From contig NZ_AXAY01000001.1 of NCBI RefSeq assembly GCF_000473045.1, forward strand, positions 535,500-599,499: a stretch of DNA of 64,000 nucleotides. The letters are read 5' to 3'. The notes under the pieces were generated by a model. It had not been told where the DNA came from. It did not search any database and saw only the letters and a program-made list of their open reading frames with translations. Shown here one piece after another: positions 11,250 through 21,600 of the stretch. Source of the DNA: Bradyrhizobium sp. WSM3983. Lineage in GTDB: Bacteria; Pseudomonadota; Alphaproteobacteria; Rhizobiales; Xanthobacteraceae. Position 1 is the stretch's first letter. Every line of letters begins with the position of its first letter. A program made the translations under genes and the position numbers.

Positions 11250-13352
11250 TCACTTGAAACTGTCCCAGCCCGGATCGGGCGCGAAGCGCCCACCGAATCG
11301 TTCGACCAGCGCGCGCAAGGTCGATACGACATTCTCCACGCCGCGTGCACGCGCATAGTTCAGCGGACCGCCGCGGAACGGCGCGTAGCCGGTGCCGAAG
11401 ATCATGGCGCCGTCGACCGCATCGGGATCGTCGACGATGCCTTCACGCAGGGCCGCGACGCAGACATTGGACATCGGCAGCACCAGGCGGTCGATCATCT
11501 GGTCGGTGACGCGCGGGCCGGTCTCTGGCAATGGTGCCTTCTCGGCCTTGCCGTCCTTCCAGCTGTAAAAGCCCTTGCCGGTCTTCCGGCCGAGCTCACC
11601 CTTGGCGACTTTTTCGCGCAACCAGGCGGGCGTCGCTGGCAGCAGGTCACCGAACCTGGTGCGCAGCATGTCGCCGACGTCGAGGCAGATGTCGAGGCCG
11701 ACCTGATCGGCGAGCTCGATCGGCCCCATCGGCATGCCGAACTGTTCGGCAGCAGAATCGATCAGGCGCGGGTCGATCTTCTCGTCCAGCATCACCATCG
11801 CTTCCAGCATGTAGGGCGTCAGCGCGCGGTTGACGAGGAAGCCGGGCGAGCTCTTCACCGACAGCGGCAGGCGGTCGATCGCACCAACGAAGGCGAGTGC
11901 TTCTTTCAGGACTTGCGCATCGTTGCCGTCGTGGCTGACGATTTCGACCAGTTGCAGCCGCGACACCGGATTGAAGAAATGCAGGCCGACGAGGCGCTCC
12001 GGGCGCGCCAGCGTGGTGCGCAAGTCCTGAAGCGGAATGCTCGACGTGTTGGTCGCAAGGATCGCGCCCGGCTTCATCTTGGGCTCGATGCCGGCATAGA
12101 CCTTCTGCTTGAGCTCGAGCTTTTCCGGCACCGCTTCGATGATCAGATCGGCATTGCGGACGCCCTCGCCGTCCATATCCGGGATCAGCCGATCGAGCGC
12201 ATCGCGGACCTCGGTCGGCTTGCGGATGATCTTGCCGTACAGCTCGGCGGCGCGCTCCACCGCGGCCGCAATCGGCTCGGCCTTCATGTCGGCGAGCGAA
12301 ACGCGGAGCCCCTGTCCCGCGCACCAGGCCGCGATATCGCCGCCCATGGCGCCGGCACCGATGACGTGGACGTGCTTGATGCTGTTGCCGCTTCCGGCGG
12401 CCTTCTTCATCTGCTCGCGCAGGAAGAACACGCGGATCAGATTCTGCGCAGTCGGAGTCACCATCAGCTTGGCGAAGGACGTCTGCTCGGCCTTCAGCAT
12501 CGCGGCCTTGCTGCCGCCATGCGTTTCCCAGAGATCGATCAGCGCGTAAGGCGCGGGATAGTGCTCGCGCGGAGCCGCCTTCGTCGCCTCGCTGCGCATA
12601 CGCTTTGCGAGGAGCCCGCGCACGAGACCAAAGCTGGCCGCGCGGGTGAGCAGGCGGGGCTTGGCCCGCTTCAGGCGGCCGAACAGCACATCGTTCACGG
12701 CGTTGCGGACGTGGCGCTCCTGCGTCACGCTATCGACAAGGCCGAGCGATTTGGCGCGGCGTGCATCGATGGTGCGGCCGGTCAGCATCAGCGCCATCGA
12801 CTGGGTCGGATTGACTAGCGCTGTAAAGCGCGCGGTGCCGCCGAGGCCGGGATGCAAGCCCAGCATCACCTCCGGAAAGCCGAAGCGCGCGCCGTCGATG
12901 GCGATGCGCGACTGGCAGGCCAGCGCAACTTCGAGCCCACCGCCGAGGCAGAAGCCGTGGATGACCGCGACCGTCGGCAGCTTGAGCGCTTCCAGATGGT
13001 CCACCACCGCATGCGCGGCGCGGATGCGCGTCTCCACCAGCGCGGGATCGGTGGCGCCGCGGAATTCATTGACGTCCGCGCCCGCGATGAAGCCGGACGG
13101 CTTTGCCGAGCGGATCACGAGGCCTGCGGGCCGTTCGGTCTCGATCGCCGCGAGCGCGGCGTCGAACTCCTCCATCACATCGGAGGAGAGGGTGTTGGCG
13201 CTAGCGTCGGCGCGGTCGAACAGCAGCCAGGCGACACCGTCGGCATCGCGCGTCAGCTTGAAGTGCTTGTAGGGACCGTCTGCTGCGGACTGAGGCCCAA
13301 GCGAGAGCATACGGTCGCCGAGCGCGGTCATGATCTTTGAATCCATGGTCAC
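11250..13352 (-). CDS. fadJ: Bifunctional enoyl-CoA hydratase / 3-hydroxyacyl-CoA dehydrogenase (FadJ/FadB type)
   Basis: About 700 residues. The N-terminal crotonase domain (about 20-210) has the oxyanion-hole segments SGFIAGADVNEF and GFCLGGGLEVALA. The Rossmann domain begins at HVHVIGAGAMGGDIAAW, near residue 330. The 3HCDH segment NPVSRLQLVEIV and C-terminal dehydrogenase domains follow. It hydrates enoyl-CoA and oxidises the hydroxy product with NAD+, passing 3-ketoacyl-CoA to the thiolase encoded just upstream. GTG 13352 overlaps the fadA stop by four bases (GTGA); ATG 13346, two codons in, is an alternative. Confidence 0.94.
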   Translation of the reverse strand: MTMDSKIMTALGDRMLSLGPQSAADGPYKHFKLTRDADGVAWLLFDRADASANTLSSDVMEEFDAALAAIETERPAGLVIRSAKPSGFIAGADVNEFRGATDPALVETRIRAAHAVVDHLEALKLPTVAVIHGFCLGGGLEVALACQSRIAIDGARFGFPEVMLGLHPGLGGTARFTALVNPTQSMALMLTGRTIDARRAKSLGLVDSVTQERHVRNAVNDVLFGRLKRAKPRLLTRAASFGLVRGLLAKRMRSEATKAAPREHYPAPYALIDLWETHGGSKAAMLKAEQTSFAKLMVTPTAQNLIRVFFLREQMKKAAGSGNSIKHVHVIGAGAMGGDIAAWCAGQGLRVSLADMKAEPIAAAVERAAELYGKIIRKPTEVRDALDRLIPDMDGEGVRNADLIIEAVPEKLELKQKVYAGIEPKMKPGAILATNTSSIPLQDLRTTLARPERLVGLHFFNPVSRLQLVEIVSHDGNDAQVLKEALAFVGAIDRLPLSVKSSPGFLVNRALTPYMLEAMVMLDEKIDPRLIDSAAEQFGMPMGPIELADQVGLDICLDVGDMLRTRFGDLLPATPAWLREKVAKGELGRKTGKGFYSWKDGKAEKAPLPETGPRVTDQMIDRLVLPMSNVCVAALREGIVDDPDAVDGAMIFGTGYAPFRGGPLNYARARGVENVVSTLRALVERFGGRFAPDPGWDSFK

Positions 13353-14632
13353 ACCGCCTCGATCAGCATGGCACCGCCGAGCCCGCCGCCGATGCATTCG
13401 GTGGCAATCCCGCGCCGCGTGCCGAGCCGCTTCATCGCGTTGACGAGATGCAGCACGATGCGATTGCCGGAGGTCCCGACGGGATGGCCGAGCGAGATCG
13501 CACCGCCATCGACATTGAGTTTTTCGCGGTCGATCTCGCCGGCCGCGCCGTCGAGTCGCAAAATCTCGCGACAGAACTTGTCGTCGTTCCAGGCGGCGAG
13601 GCAGCCGAGCACCTGCGTCGCAAAGGCCTCGTTCAGCTCCCAGGTTTCGACGTCCTGGAGGGTGAGATTGTTGCGGGTCAAGAGCGGCGTCGCCGACATC
13701 ACGGGGCCGAGCCCCATGATGCTCGGATCGAGCGCGGCCCAGTTGCTGTCGACGATCGCAGCCTTCGGCGTCAGTCTGTGCCTTGCGACCGCCGCGTCGG
13801 AAGCGAGGATCACCCATGAGGCGCCGTCGGTGATCTGCGAGGAATTGCCCGCGGTGACCTGGCCCCAGGGGCGTTCGAACACCGGCCTCAGCTTCGTGAG
13901 TGTCTCGGCCGTGGAGTCCGGACGCACGCCGTCATCATGGTCGAAGAACTTTCCGTCGCGGGAGAAGGCGGTCTCGACCTCGCCCTTCAGAAAGCCCTCG
14001 GCCTGCGCGTGCGCAAGGCGTCGATGGCTCTCGGCGGCATAAGCATCCGACTGGGCGCGCGTAATGCCGAAGAGATGGCCGACGACTTCCGCAGTCTGCC
14101 CCATGTTCAGTTCGGTGATGGGATCGGTCAGCCCGCGCTCGAGCCCAATGATCGGTTTGAGATAGCGCGGCCGCAGCTTGAACGCGGCGGCGAGCTTCGA
14201 GGCCACGCCCTTGGCGGTGGCAAGACCGGCAAACCAGCGCACGCCGGAATTCGGCCACACCAGCGGCGCGTGGCTGAGCGCCTCGGTGCCGCCGGCGAGG
14301 ATCATGTCCGCATGGCCTTCGCGGATGTAACGGTAGGCGGTATCGATCGACTGCATGCCGGAGCCGCAATTGATCTGCACGGTGAAAGCGACCATGTCCT
14401 CGCCCATGCCGAGCCGGAGTGCGGCGACGCGCGCCGGGTTCATCTCGTCGGCGATCACGTTGACGCAGCCGAGGATGACCTGGTCGAAGTCGGTTGGCGA
14501 AAACGGCTGGCGCGCCAGGAGCGGCCGGCCGCACTGCACTGCGAGATCGACCGGCGTGAACGGCCCCGGTCCGGAGCGCGCTTTCAGAAACGGCGTCCGG
14601 CTGCCGTCGACGATGAAAACCGGTCGTGCCAT
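13349..14632 (-). CDS. fadA: Acetyl-CoA acyltransferase (3-ketoacyl-CoA thiolase)
   Basis: 427-residue thiolase that cleaves 3-ketoacyl-CoA with CoA. The acylated nucleophile is Cys89 (INCGSGMQS). The C-terminal active site has the His of SLGHPVGTSG and Cys413 of ATECIGGGLGG. Length is slightly above the usual 390-400 residues, closer to the FadI-like group. Its ATG overlaps the fadE stop by one base (TAATG). It forms the thiolytic half of the beta-oxidation complex with the downstream fadJ product. Confidence 0.95.
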   Translation of the reverse strand: MARPVFIVDGSRTPFLKARSGPGPFTPVDLAVQCGRPLLARQPFSPTDFDQVILGCVNVIADEMNPARVAALRLGMGEDMVAFTVQINCGSGMQSIDTAYRYIREGHADMILAGGTEALSHAPLVWPNSGVRWFAGLATAKGVASKLAAAFKLRPRYLKPIIGLERGLTDPITELNMGQTAEVVGHLFGITRAQSDAYAAESHRRLAHAQAEGFLKGEVETAFSRDGKFFDHDDGVRPDSTAETLTKLRPVFERPWGQVTAGNSSQITDGASWVILASDAAVARHRLTPKAAIVDSNWAALDPSIMGLGPVMSATPLLTRNNLTLQDVETWELNEAFATQVLGCLAAWNDDKFCREILRLDGAAGEIDREKLNVDGGAISLGHPVGTSGNRIVLHLVNAMKRLGTRRGIATECIGGGLGGAMLIEAV

Positions 14633-16899
14633 TAGCTCGCCGCCCTCTGTTCACCGAGTTCCTGGAAGAACTGATGCACGTCGCCGGTTTTCTTGTAAAT
14701 CGGCGACAGCGCCTCCGGCGCAAAATCGTCGACCTCGATGACTTTTGTGACGGCTTCGTGGGCGGCCGCCAACTGCTCGCCTTCGGCCTGCGTGATCACG
14801 CCCTTGGCGACGGCCTCCTTCCAGTCCCTTACATGCGCAGCGCGCATACGCTTGGCGATCGCGTCCGTGCCGGTAACCAATTTGAACGCCCGCTCCAGCC
14901 GGGCAAAGCCGCTGTCGTCATCAACATGAGCGAGATCCGGCGTGAGGCGCTCGCGCGCCGCGGACGGCTCCAGCACGAGGCTAGCGCATTGGTGCACGAC
15001 GCGGTCGGACGGGCCGAGCACGCGGGCGCCAAACGGCTGGACCACGAGCTTGAGGATCACGGCGACGAATCGGTTCGGCAGATTGGCGAGGATTTCGGCG
15101 AGCCGGTTCTCGATCGTCTTGAAGCCGGTCGCCATGCACCATTCCAGAGCGGCGAAATCCTCCTTCTGCCGGCCCTCGTCCTGCCAGCGTTTTAGCGCGG
15201 CCGAGAGCAAGTACAGCTCGGAGAGGATGTCGCCGAAACGCGCCGACAGCATCTCCTTGCGCTTGAGAGCGCCGCCGAGCGTCAGCAGCGCCATGTCGGC
15301 GCAGAGCGCGAAGGCCGCGGAGTAACGCGAAAGCTGGCGATAGAACGGCGTGGTGTCGCCCGCATCGGGCGCGAGCGCGAAGGCGCCAAAAGTCCAGCTT
15401 CGGCCGAAGGCGCGGAATAGCGTCTGAAAACTGTGGCCGACATGTTTCCAGAACGCCTTGTCGAAGGCTGTGAGACCGCGCTCGCGATCGGTGTCGGCGA
15501 GCGCATTCATCTCGTCGAGCAGATAGGGATGCGCGCGGATCGCGCCCTGCCCGAACACGATGAGATTGCGCGTGAGGATGTTGGCGCCCTCGACCGTGAT
15601 GCCCACGGGAACGGCGCGGTGCAGATTGCCGATATAATTTTGCGGACCGTCGATCACGGCCTTGCCGCCATGGATGTCCATGGCGTCGTCGACCGCGATG
15701 CGCATCCGCTCGGTCGCGTGCAGCTTCATGATGCCGGAGATCACGGCGGGATGAACGCCGGCATTGAGCGCCGCGCAAGTGAGCCGCCGCGCCGCGTCGA
15801 GCTGATAGGCGGTGGCGACGATGCGCGCGAGCGGCTCCTCGACGCCTTCGAATTTTGAGATGGAAATGCCGAACTGCTCGCGGATGCGGGCATAGGCGCC
15901 GGTGGTGCGCGCCGCATAAGCGGCGCCGGCCGCGGAGAGCGACGGCAGCGAGATGCCGCGGCCGGCGGCGAGCGCGGTCATCAGCATCTTCCAGCCCTGC
16001 CCGAGCCGCTCCTGGCCACCGATGACATAGTCGAGCGGGATGAAGACGTCGCGGCCCCAGTTCGGGCCGTTCTGGAACACCTGCATCGACGGCAGATGAC
16101 GGTGGCCGATCTCGACGCCGGGCAGATTGGTCGGGATCAGCGCGACGGTGATGCCGAGCTCTTCCTGATCGCCGACGAGATGATCGGGGTCATAGGCCTT
16201 GAAGGCGAGGCCGAGCAGCGTCGCGACAGGTCCGAGCGTGATGTAGCGCTTGTGCCAGTTGAGCCTGAGGCCGACGACCTCTTGCCCCTCGAAGACGCCC
16301 TTGCAGATGATGCCCGTGTCGACCATCGAGGCCGCGTCCGAACCGGCTTCCGGGCTGGTTAGACCGAAGCAGGGAATGTCGCGGCCGTCAGCGAGGCGCG
16401 GCAGCCAGCGCTCCTGCTGCTCCTTGGTGCCGAAGCGCATCAGGAGTTCGCCAGGTCCGAGCGAGTTCGGCACCATCACGGTAACGGCAGCCGCGATCGA
16501 GCGGGTCGAGATTTTTCGTACCACTTCCGAATGCGCATAGGGCGAGAAGCCGAGGCCGCCAAATTCCTTCGGGATGATCATGCCGAAGAATTTCTCGCTC
16601 TTGACGAAGTGCCAGACGTCAGGCGGCAAGTCGCGCCACTCCCAAAAGATCTTCCACTCGTCGAGCATGGCGCAGAGTTCGTCGACAGGGCCGTTGAGGA
16701 AGGCCTGCTCCTCGTCGGTCAATTTCGCCTGCGGAATCTTGAGCAGCTTCGACCAGTCGGGATTGCCGGTGAAGAGATCGGCGTCCCACCAGACGTCGCC
16801 GGCCTCCAGCGCCTCGCGCTCGGTGTCGGACATCGCCGGCAGCACGCGGCGCGCCCAGGAGAAGATCGGCTTGGTAATGGTGTCGCGGCGGAAGCTCAT
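14632..16899 (-). CDS. fadE: Acyl-CoA dehydrogenase, FadE type
   Basis: 755-residue flavoprotein that catalyses the first oxidation of beta-oxidation. It has the acyl-CoA dehydrogenase middle and C-terminal domains (CFGLTSPEAGSDAASM about residue 180; DIHGGKAVIDGPQNYIG about 410) followed by the long C-terminal DUF1974 region typical of FadE. E. coli FadE is about 814 residues with an N-terminal membrane part; that part is missing here. The ATG at 16899 is chosen for GAGG six bases upstream, although four codons further are open. It is the first gene of the fad operon. Confidence 0.94.
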   Translation of the reverse strand: MSFRRDTITKPIFSWARRVLPAMSDTEREALEAGDVWWDADLFTGNPDWSKLLKIPQAKLTDEEQAFLNGPVDELCAMLDEWKIFWEWRDLPPDVWHFVKSEKFFGMIIPKEFGGLGFSPYAHSEVVRKISTRSIAAAVTVMVPNSLGPGELLMRFGTKEQQERWLPRLADGRDIPCFGLTSPEAGSDAASMVDTGIICKGVFEGQEVVGLRLNWHKRYITLGPVATLLGLAFKAYDPDHLVGDQEELGITVALIPTNLPGVEIGHRHLPSMQVFQNGPNWGRDVFIPLDYVIGGQERLGQGWKMLMTALAAGRGISLPSLSAAGAAYAARTTGAYARIREQFGISISKFEGVEEPLARIVATAYQLDAARRLTCAALNAGVHPAVISGIMKLHATERMRIAVDDAMDIHGGKAVIDGPQNYIGNLHRAVPVGITVEGANILTRNLIVFGQGAIRAHPYLLDEMNALADTDRERGLTAFDKAFWKHVGHSFQTLFRAFGRSWTFGAFALAPDAGDTTPFYRQLSRYSAAFALCADMALLTLGGALKRKEMLSARFGDILSELYLLSAALKRWQDEGRQKEDFAALEWCMATGFKTIENRLAEILANLPNRFVAVILKLVVQPFGARVLGPSDRVVHQCASLVLEPSAARERLTPDLAHVDDDSGFARLERAFKLVTGTDAIAKRMRAAHVRDWKEAVAKGVITQAEGEQLAAAHEAVTKVIEVDDFAPEALSPIYKKTGDVHQFFQELGEQRAAS

Positions 16900-17074
16900 G
16901 GCGGACCTCATGCAACGGCGCGGTTAGGGCATTTTAGCGGAAACTGGCCGGCAGAAGCGAACACTTCGCCTGCAAAATGATGCGAATTGACGCGGCCGGG
17001 CGGCCGCCCACGGACCATAACGGCCGGGGCGCGCTGGCAGTTCCGGGAGGGGATGGGGCTGAATGCCTCCCCTT

Positions 17075-17178
17075 GTCATTCCGGGGCACGCGAAGCGTGA
17101 GCCCGGAATCCATCAGACGGTAGCGTTGGTTGATGAATGGATTCCGGGCTCGCGCCTTGCGGCCGCCCCGGAATGACG
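17075..17178. repeat. Dispersed palindromic repeat with GTCATTCCGGGG ends, copy 1
   Basis: Begins GTCATTCCGGGG and ends CCCCGGAATGAC. Inside, two inverted blocks GCCCGGAATCCAT/ATGGATTCCGGGC can fold into a long hairpin. It occupies most of the 301 bases between fadE and the flavin reductase gene; the rest shows nothing else recognisable. A second copy with the same ends lies at 17844-17971. Confidence 0.8.
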
Positions 17179-17200
17179 TGTGGAGAGAGCGGCGGCCGGC

Positions 17201-17824
17201 CTAATCCGGCCGGACCATCTCGAACATGTTTTCCGGCTTGATCTCAAAATAGTCGCCGCGGCGGCCGGCCCGCACGATCGGGCGGGCGGCGGCGGTCTGG
17301 TAGACGCCGTCCTTGATCATGGCCTTGTCGATGTGGACGGCGACGACCTCGCCCAGCGTCAGCCAGGCGTCGGCCTCCTTGCCGTCGGCGCCCTTGAGCC
17401 GGACGATGTCGGACACCCTGCACTCGAAGGCGACCGGGCTCTCGCCGACGCGCGGCACGTTGACGAGCTTGCCGGGCACGGCGGTAAGGCCAGCGATCTC
17501 GAACTCGTCGACCTCAGGCGCAACATGCGCCGCCGTCGCATTCATGTGCTTGGCGAGATCCATCGTGGCGAGATTCCAGACGAATTCGCCGGTCTGCTTG
17601 ATGTTCTCGACCGAGTCTTTCCAGTTGGTGGAGGAGAAGCCGATGATCGGCGGCACGTAGCAGAACGCGTTGAAGAAGCTGTAGGGCGCGAGATTGACGT
17701 GGCCCTTGGTGTCGCGCGACGAGATCCAGCCGATCGGCCGCGGCGCGATGATGGCGTTGAAGGGATCGTGCTTGAGGCCGTGGCCCTTGGCGGGCTCGTA
17801 GAAATACAGGTCTTTGTCGGTCAC
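17201..17824 (-). CDS. Flavin reductase-domain protein (FMN-binding split barrel)
   Basis: 207-residue protein of the flavin reductase-like family (DIM6/NTAB group). The family segment APRPIGWISSRDTKG is at about residues 27-41, followed by NLAPYSFFNAFCYVPP. Such proteins bind FMN and often supply reduced flavin or act in small-molecule degradation. It has no operon partner: copies of the same dispersed repeat lie on both sides (17075-17178 and 17844-17971). The specific reaction is not readable. Confidence 0.88.
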   Translation of the reverse strand: MTDKDLYFYEPAKGHGLKHDPFNAIIAPRPIGWISSRDTKGHVNLAPYSFFNAFCYVPPIIGFSSTNWKDSVENIKQTGEFVWNLATMDLAKHMNATAAHVAPEVDEFEIAGLTAVPGKLVNVPRVGESPVAFECRVSDIVRLKGADGKEADAWLTLGEVVAVHIDKAMIKDGVYQTAAARPIVRAGRRGDYFEIKPENMFEMVRPD

Positions 17825-17843
17825 GCGCTGCTTCTCCGTTTTC

Positions 17844-17971
17844 CGTCATTCCGGGGCGGTCCGACGGGACCGCGCGAGCGCGGCCCGGAGGACCGAACCC
17901 GGAATCTCGAGATTCTCAGGTGCGCAATTGCGCACCGGAGTTCGATGCTTCGCATCGCCCCGGAATGACGG
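17844..17971. repeat. Dispersed palindromic repeat with GTCATTCCGGGG ends, copy 2
   Basis: Starts CGTCATTCCGGGG and ends CCCCGGAATGACGG, with inner palindromes (GGTGCGCAATTGCGCACC, GATGCTTCGCATC). It shares its ends with the copy at 17075-17178 on the other side of the flavin reductase gene. Confidence 0.8.
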
Positions 17972-17988
17972 TCAACTCAAAACATTGG

Positions 17989-18588
17989 TCAGTGGCGCGG
18001 GGACAGACCCGCGATGACGAAATCGATCATCTGATCGATGGTCGGGCCCGGCTTGGTGGCGCACTGGGCGATCATCTGGGGATGGAAGAAGCGCATCATG
18101 GCGGTGCAGGCGCACAGCGATGCCAGCTGCAGGTCGGGCGCCTCGAACTCGCCGGTGGCCGCGCCTTGCGCGATCATCTGGCCGATCGTCCCGGCGATGC
18201 ACTCCATATGGGTGACGCAGACGTCCCAGTCCTCCTGCATGGCGATCTCGACCATCTCATGCAGCTTGGAATCACCGACATAGCGCTCGGTGTTCATGCG
18301 ATGGATGGTGGTCAGCAGCTCACGGAAGCGCTCCAGCACCGGACCGGTCCCAGCCACGATCCGCTGTGCTTCCAGCTCGACTTCGCCCATCAACCCCCGT
18401 GCCACCGCCTGGTGAATCGCCCTCTTCGATTCGAAGAAGCGATAGACGTTGGCGGGGCTCATCCGGAGCTCTTTGGCGATGTCGCCGACCGTAGTCTTCT
18501 GATAGCCGATTACGCGGAACAGCCGCTCGGCCACCTCGAGAATACGATCCCGGGTGTCACCTTCGATATGTTCCGCAACCAGTGTCAT
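17989..18588 (-). CDS. TetR-family regulator of the RND efflux operon
   Basis: 199-residue TetR-type repressor. The N-terminal helix-turn-helix is at about 12-58 (TTVGDIAKELRMSPANVYRFF), with a variable ligand-binding C-terminal domain containing several Cys and Met residues. It lies 33 bases downstream of the RND pump gene on the same strand, so it is probably the last gene of the adaptor-pump-regulator operon. Its likely target is the palindromic region at 23090-23120 ahead of the adaptor gene. The inducer is unknown. Confidence 0.88.
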   Translation of the reverse strand: MTLVAEHIEGDTRDRILEVAERLFRVIGYQKTTVGDIAKELRMSPANVYRFFESKRAIHQAVARGLMGEVELEAQRIVAGTGPVLERFRELLTTIHRMNTERYVGDSKLHEMVEIAMQEDWDVCVTHMECIAGTIGQMIAQGAATGEFEAPDLQLASLCACTAMMRFFHPQMIAQCATKPGPTIDQMIDFVIAGLSPRH

Positions 18589-18621
18589 GTTTCAGGACTC
18601 GTTCGTCGGTAGTCTTCTCAC

Positions 18622-21600
18622 TTATTCAGCCGCTTCAGCAAGCGGAATTGCGTGCTCGTCATCGCTCCCATGCTGCGGCGCGGCAGGTTGCTCGGGGGTG
18701 CCGGCCTCATCCAGGCTCTTCCTGAACCACAGGGCATAGAGGCCCGGCAGATAGAGCAGCGTCAGGAAGGTCGCGACGAACAAGCCTCCCATGATCGTGA
18801 TCGCCATCGGGCCCCAGAACGCCGAGCGGGACAGCGGAATCATGGCGAGGATCGCGGCGAGCGCCGTCAGCACCACCGGACGGGCGCGGCGGACGGTGGC
18901 CTCAACGATCGCCTCGCGGCGGGTCAGGCCGTGGGAGACGTCGGTCTCGATCTGGTCGACCAGGATGACCGCGTTGCGCATGATCATGCCGGCAAGCGCG
19001 ATCAGCCCGAGCAGCGCCACGAAGCCGAACGGGGCATTGGCGACGTTGAGGCCGAGGGAGGCGCCGACGATGCCAAGCGGTGCGGTCAGGAACACCAAGA
19101 ACAGGCGCGAGAAGCTCTGCAGCTGGATCATCAGCAGCGTCAGCATCACCATGACCATCACCGGGAAGAGGATGAAGATCGAGGCGTTGCCCTTGGCGGA
19201 TTCCTCGAACGCCCCTCCCGGCTCGATGCGGTAGGCCGGCTCGAGGTAGTCCTTGATCTGCTGCAGCTTCGGCGTGATCTGGCTGGTGACATCGGGCGCC
19301 TGCACGCCGTCGACGACGTCGGAGCGCACGGTGATCGCCATGTCGCGGTTGCGCCGCCACAGGATCGGCTCCTCATGGGCATACTCGATCTTGGCGATCT
19401 GCTGCAGCGGAACAGCGACGCCATTGCGCGTGGTGATGGTGAGATCGCCGACGCCGCCGAGATCGAGGCGTTCGGACGGGACGGCACGGGCGACCACGCC
19501 GACCTTCTCGATGCCGTCGCGCACGGTCGTGACCTGTGCCCCCGAGATCAGCATCGACAGCGCCTGTGACACGTCCTGCGGGGTGAGACCCATGGCGCGG
19601 GCGCGATCCTGGTCGACGACGAGCTTGAGGTAGGGCGACTGCTCGTTCCAGTCGAGCTGAACGTCCTTGACGTTCTTGTTCTCGCGCATGACGTCGCGAA
19701 CCTGGTAGGCGATCTCGCGCACCTTGTTGGCGTCGGGGCCGATCACGCGGAACTGCACGGGGAAGCCGACCGGCGGACCGAAGTTGAAGCGGTCGACGCG
19801 GACGCGCGCCTCCGTCAACATGCCGTCGGCGGCCGCGTTCTCGATCTTGGCCTTGATGCGCTCGCGTGCCTCGACACCCTTGGCGACGATGACGATCTCG
19901 GCAAACGCCTCGTTCGGAAGCTGCGGATTGAGGCCGAGCCAGAAGCGCGGCGAGCCCTGGCCGACATAGGCCGTGTAGGTCTCGATGTCCTGGTCGTCCT
20001 TCAGCAGCGTCTCGGCCTTCTTCACCGCCTTTTCAGTGACGTTGAAGGCGGTGCCCTCAGGCAGGCGGAGCTGGAGGAACAGTTCGGGCCGCTCGGAGAG
20101 CGGGAAGAACTGCTGCTGGACGTGGCCGAAGCCGACGATCGAAGCCACGAAGACGCCAACGGTCGCGACCACCACCGTGATGCGATGACTGACGCACCAC
20201 TGCACAACGGCGCGCAGGCCACGGTACATGCGGGTCTCGTAGACCGCGTGCGGATCGTGGTTGTGGTGCACCTTCATCTCCGGCAGCAGCTTGACGCCGA
20301 TATAGGGCGTGAAGATCACCGCCACGAACCAGGACGCGACCAGCGCGATCGCCACGATCCAGAAGATGCTGCCGGCATATTCGCCGACCGCGGAATTGGC
20401 AAAGCCAATGGGGAGGAAGCCAGCGGCCGTGACCAGCGTTCCCGTGAGCATCGGAAACGCAGTTGATTCCCAGGCAAAGGACGCCGCACGCATGCGGTCC
20501 CAGCCCTGCTCCATCTTCACCACCATCATCTCGACCGCGATGATGGCATCATCCACCAGCAGGCCGAGCGCGATGATCAGCGCACCGAGCGTGATGCGGT
20601 GCAGGTCGAGCGACATCACGTTCATGACGATGAAGACGATGCCGAGCACGAGCGGGACCGACATGGCGACCACGATGCCGGTGCGCCAGCCGAGCGCAAG
20701 AAACGACACGAACAGCACGATGACGAGTGCCTCCATGAAGGAGTGCACGAATTCGCTTACCGCGTGCTCGACCACCTTGGGCTGGTCGGCGATGAGCCGG
20801 ACGTCGACGCCCTGCGGCACCGCCTTCATGAATTCGGCGGTCGCCTTCTCGACGTCCTTGCCGAGCTCGAGGATGTTGGCGCCCTTGGCGGTGACGACAC
20901 CGATACCGATCGCGGCCTTGCCTTCCTGGCGCACGACGAAACTCGGCGGATCGACATAGCCGTGGGTGACGGTGGCGATGTCGCCAAGGCGGAAGACACG
21001 GCCATTGCTCTCGACCGGGGTCTCGGCCACCGCCTTGACGCCGTCGAGCGCGCCGGTCACGCGCAGCGGCACGCGCTGCGACGAGGTTTCGACCGTGCCG
21101 GCCGGCGTCACGTTGTTCTGCTTGGCGAGCGAGTCGAACAGCGCCTGCGGCGTGATGCCGAGCGTGGCGAGCTTCGCGTGACTGAACTCGACGAAGATGC
21201 GCTCATCCTGGTTGCCGTAGACGTCGACCTTGGTCACGCCGGGCACCTTGAGCAGGCGCTGGCGGAAGCCTTCGGAGACCTTCTTGAGCTGGGCGTAATC
21301 GGCGCCGTCGCCAGTCATCATGTAAAGAATCGAATCAACGTCGGAGAACTCGTCGTTGACGACCGGACCGAGGATGCCGGCAGGCAACTGGCCTTGCACG
21401 TCGGCGAGCTTCTTGCGCAGGAGATAGAAGAGATAGGGCACATCCTTCGGCGGCGTGGAGTCGCGGAAGGTGACCTGGAGCGCGGTGAATCCAGGCTTGG
21501 AATAGGTCTGCACCTTCTCGAAATAAGGCAGCTCCTGGATCTTCTTCTCGATGGGATCAGCGACCTGGGTCTGCATCTCCTGCGCGGTCGCGCCCGGCCA

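Noticed and set aside
11043..12818. Long open frame (591 codons) on the plus strand across fadJ
   Set aside because: It is antisense to a clear fadJ gene, has no recognisable domain and is rich in Arg, His, Asp and Ala, as expected for the complementary frame of G+C-rich coding DNA.
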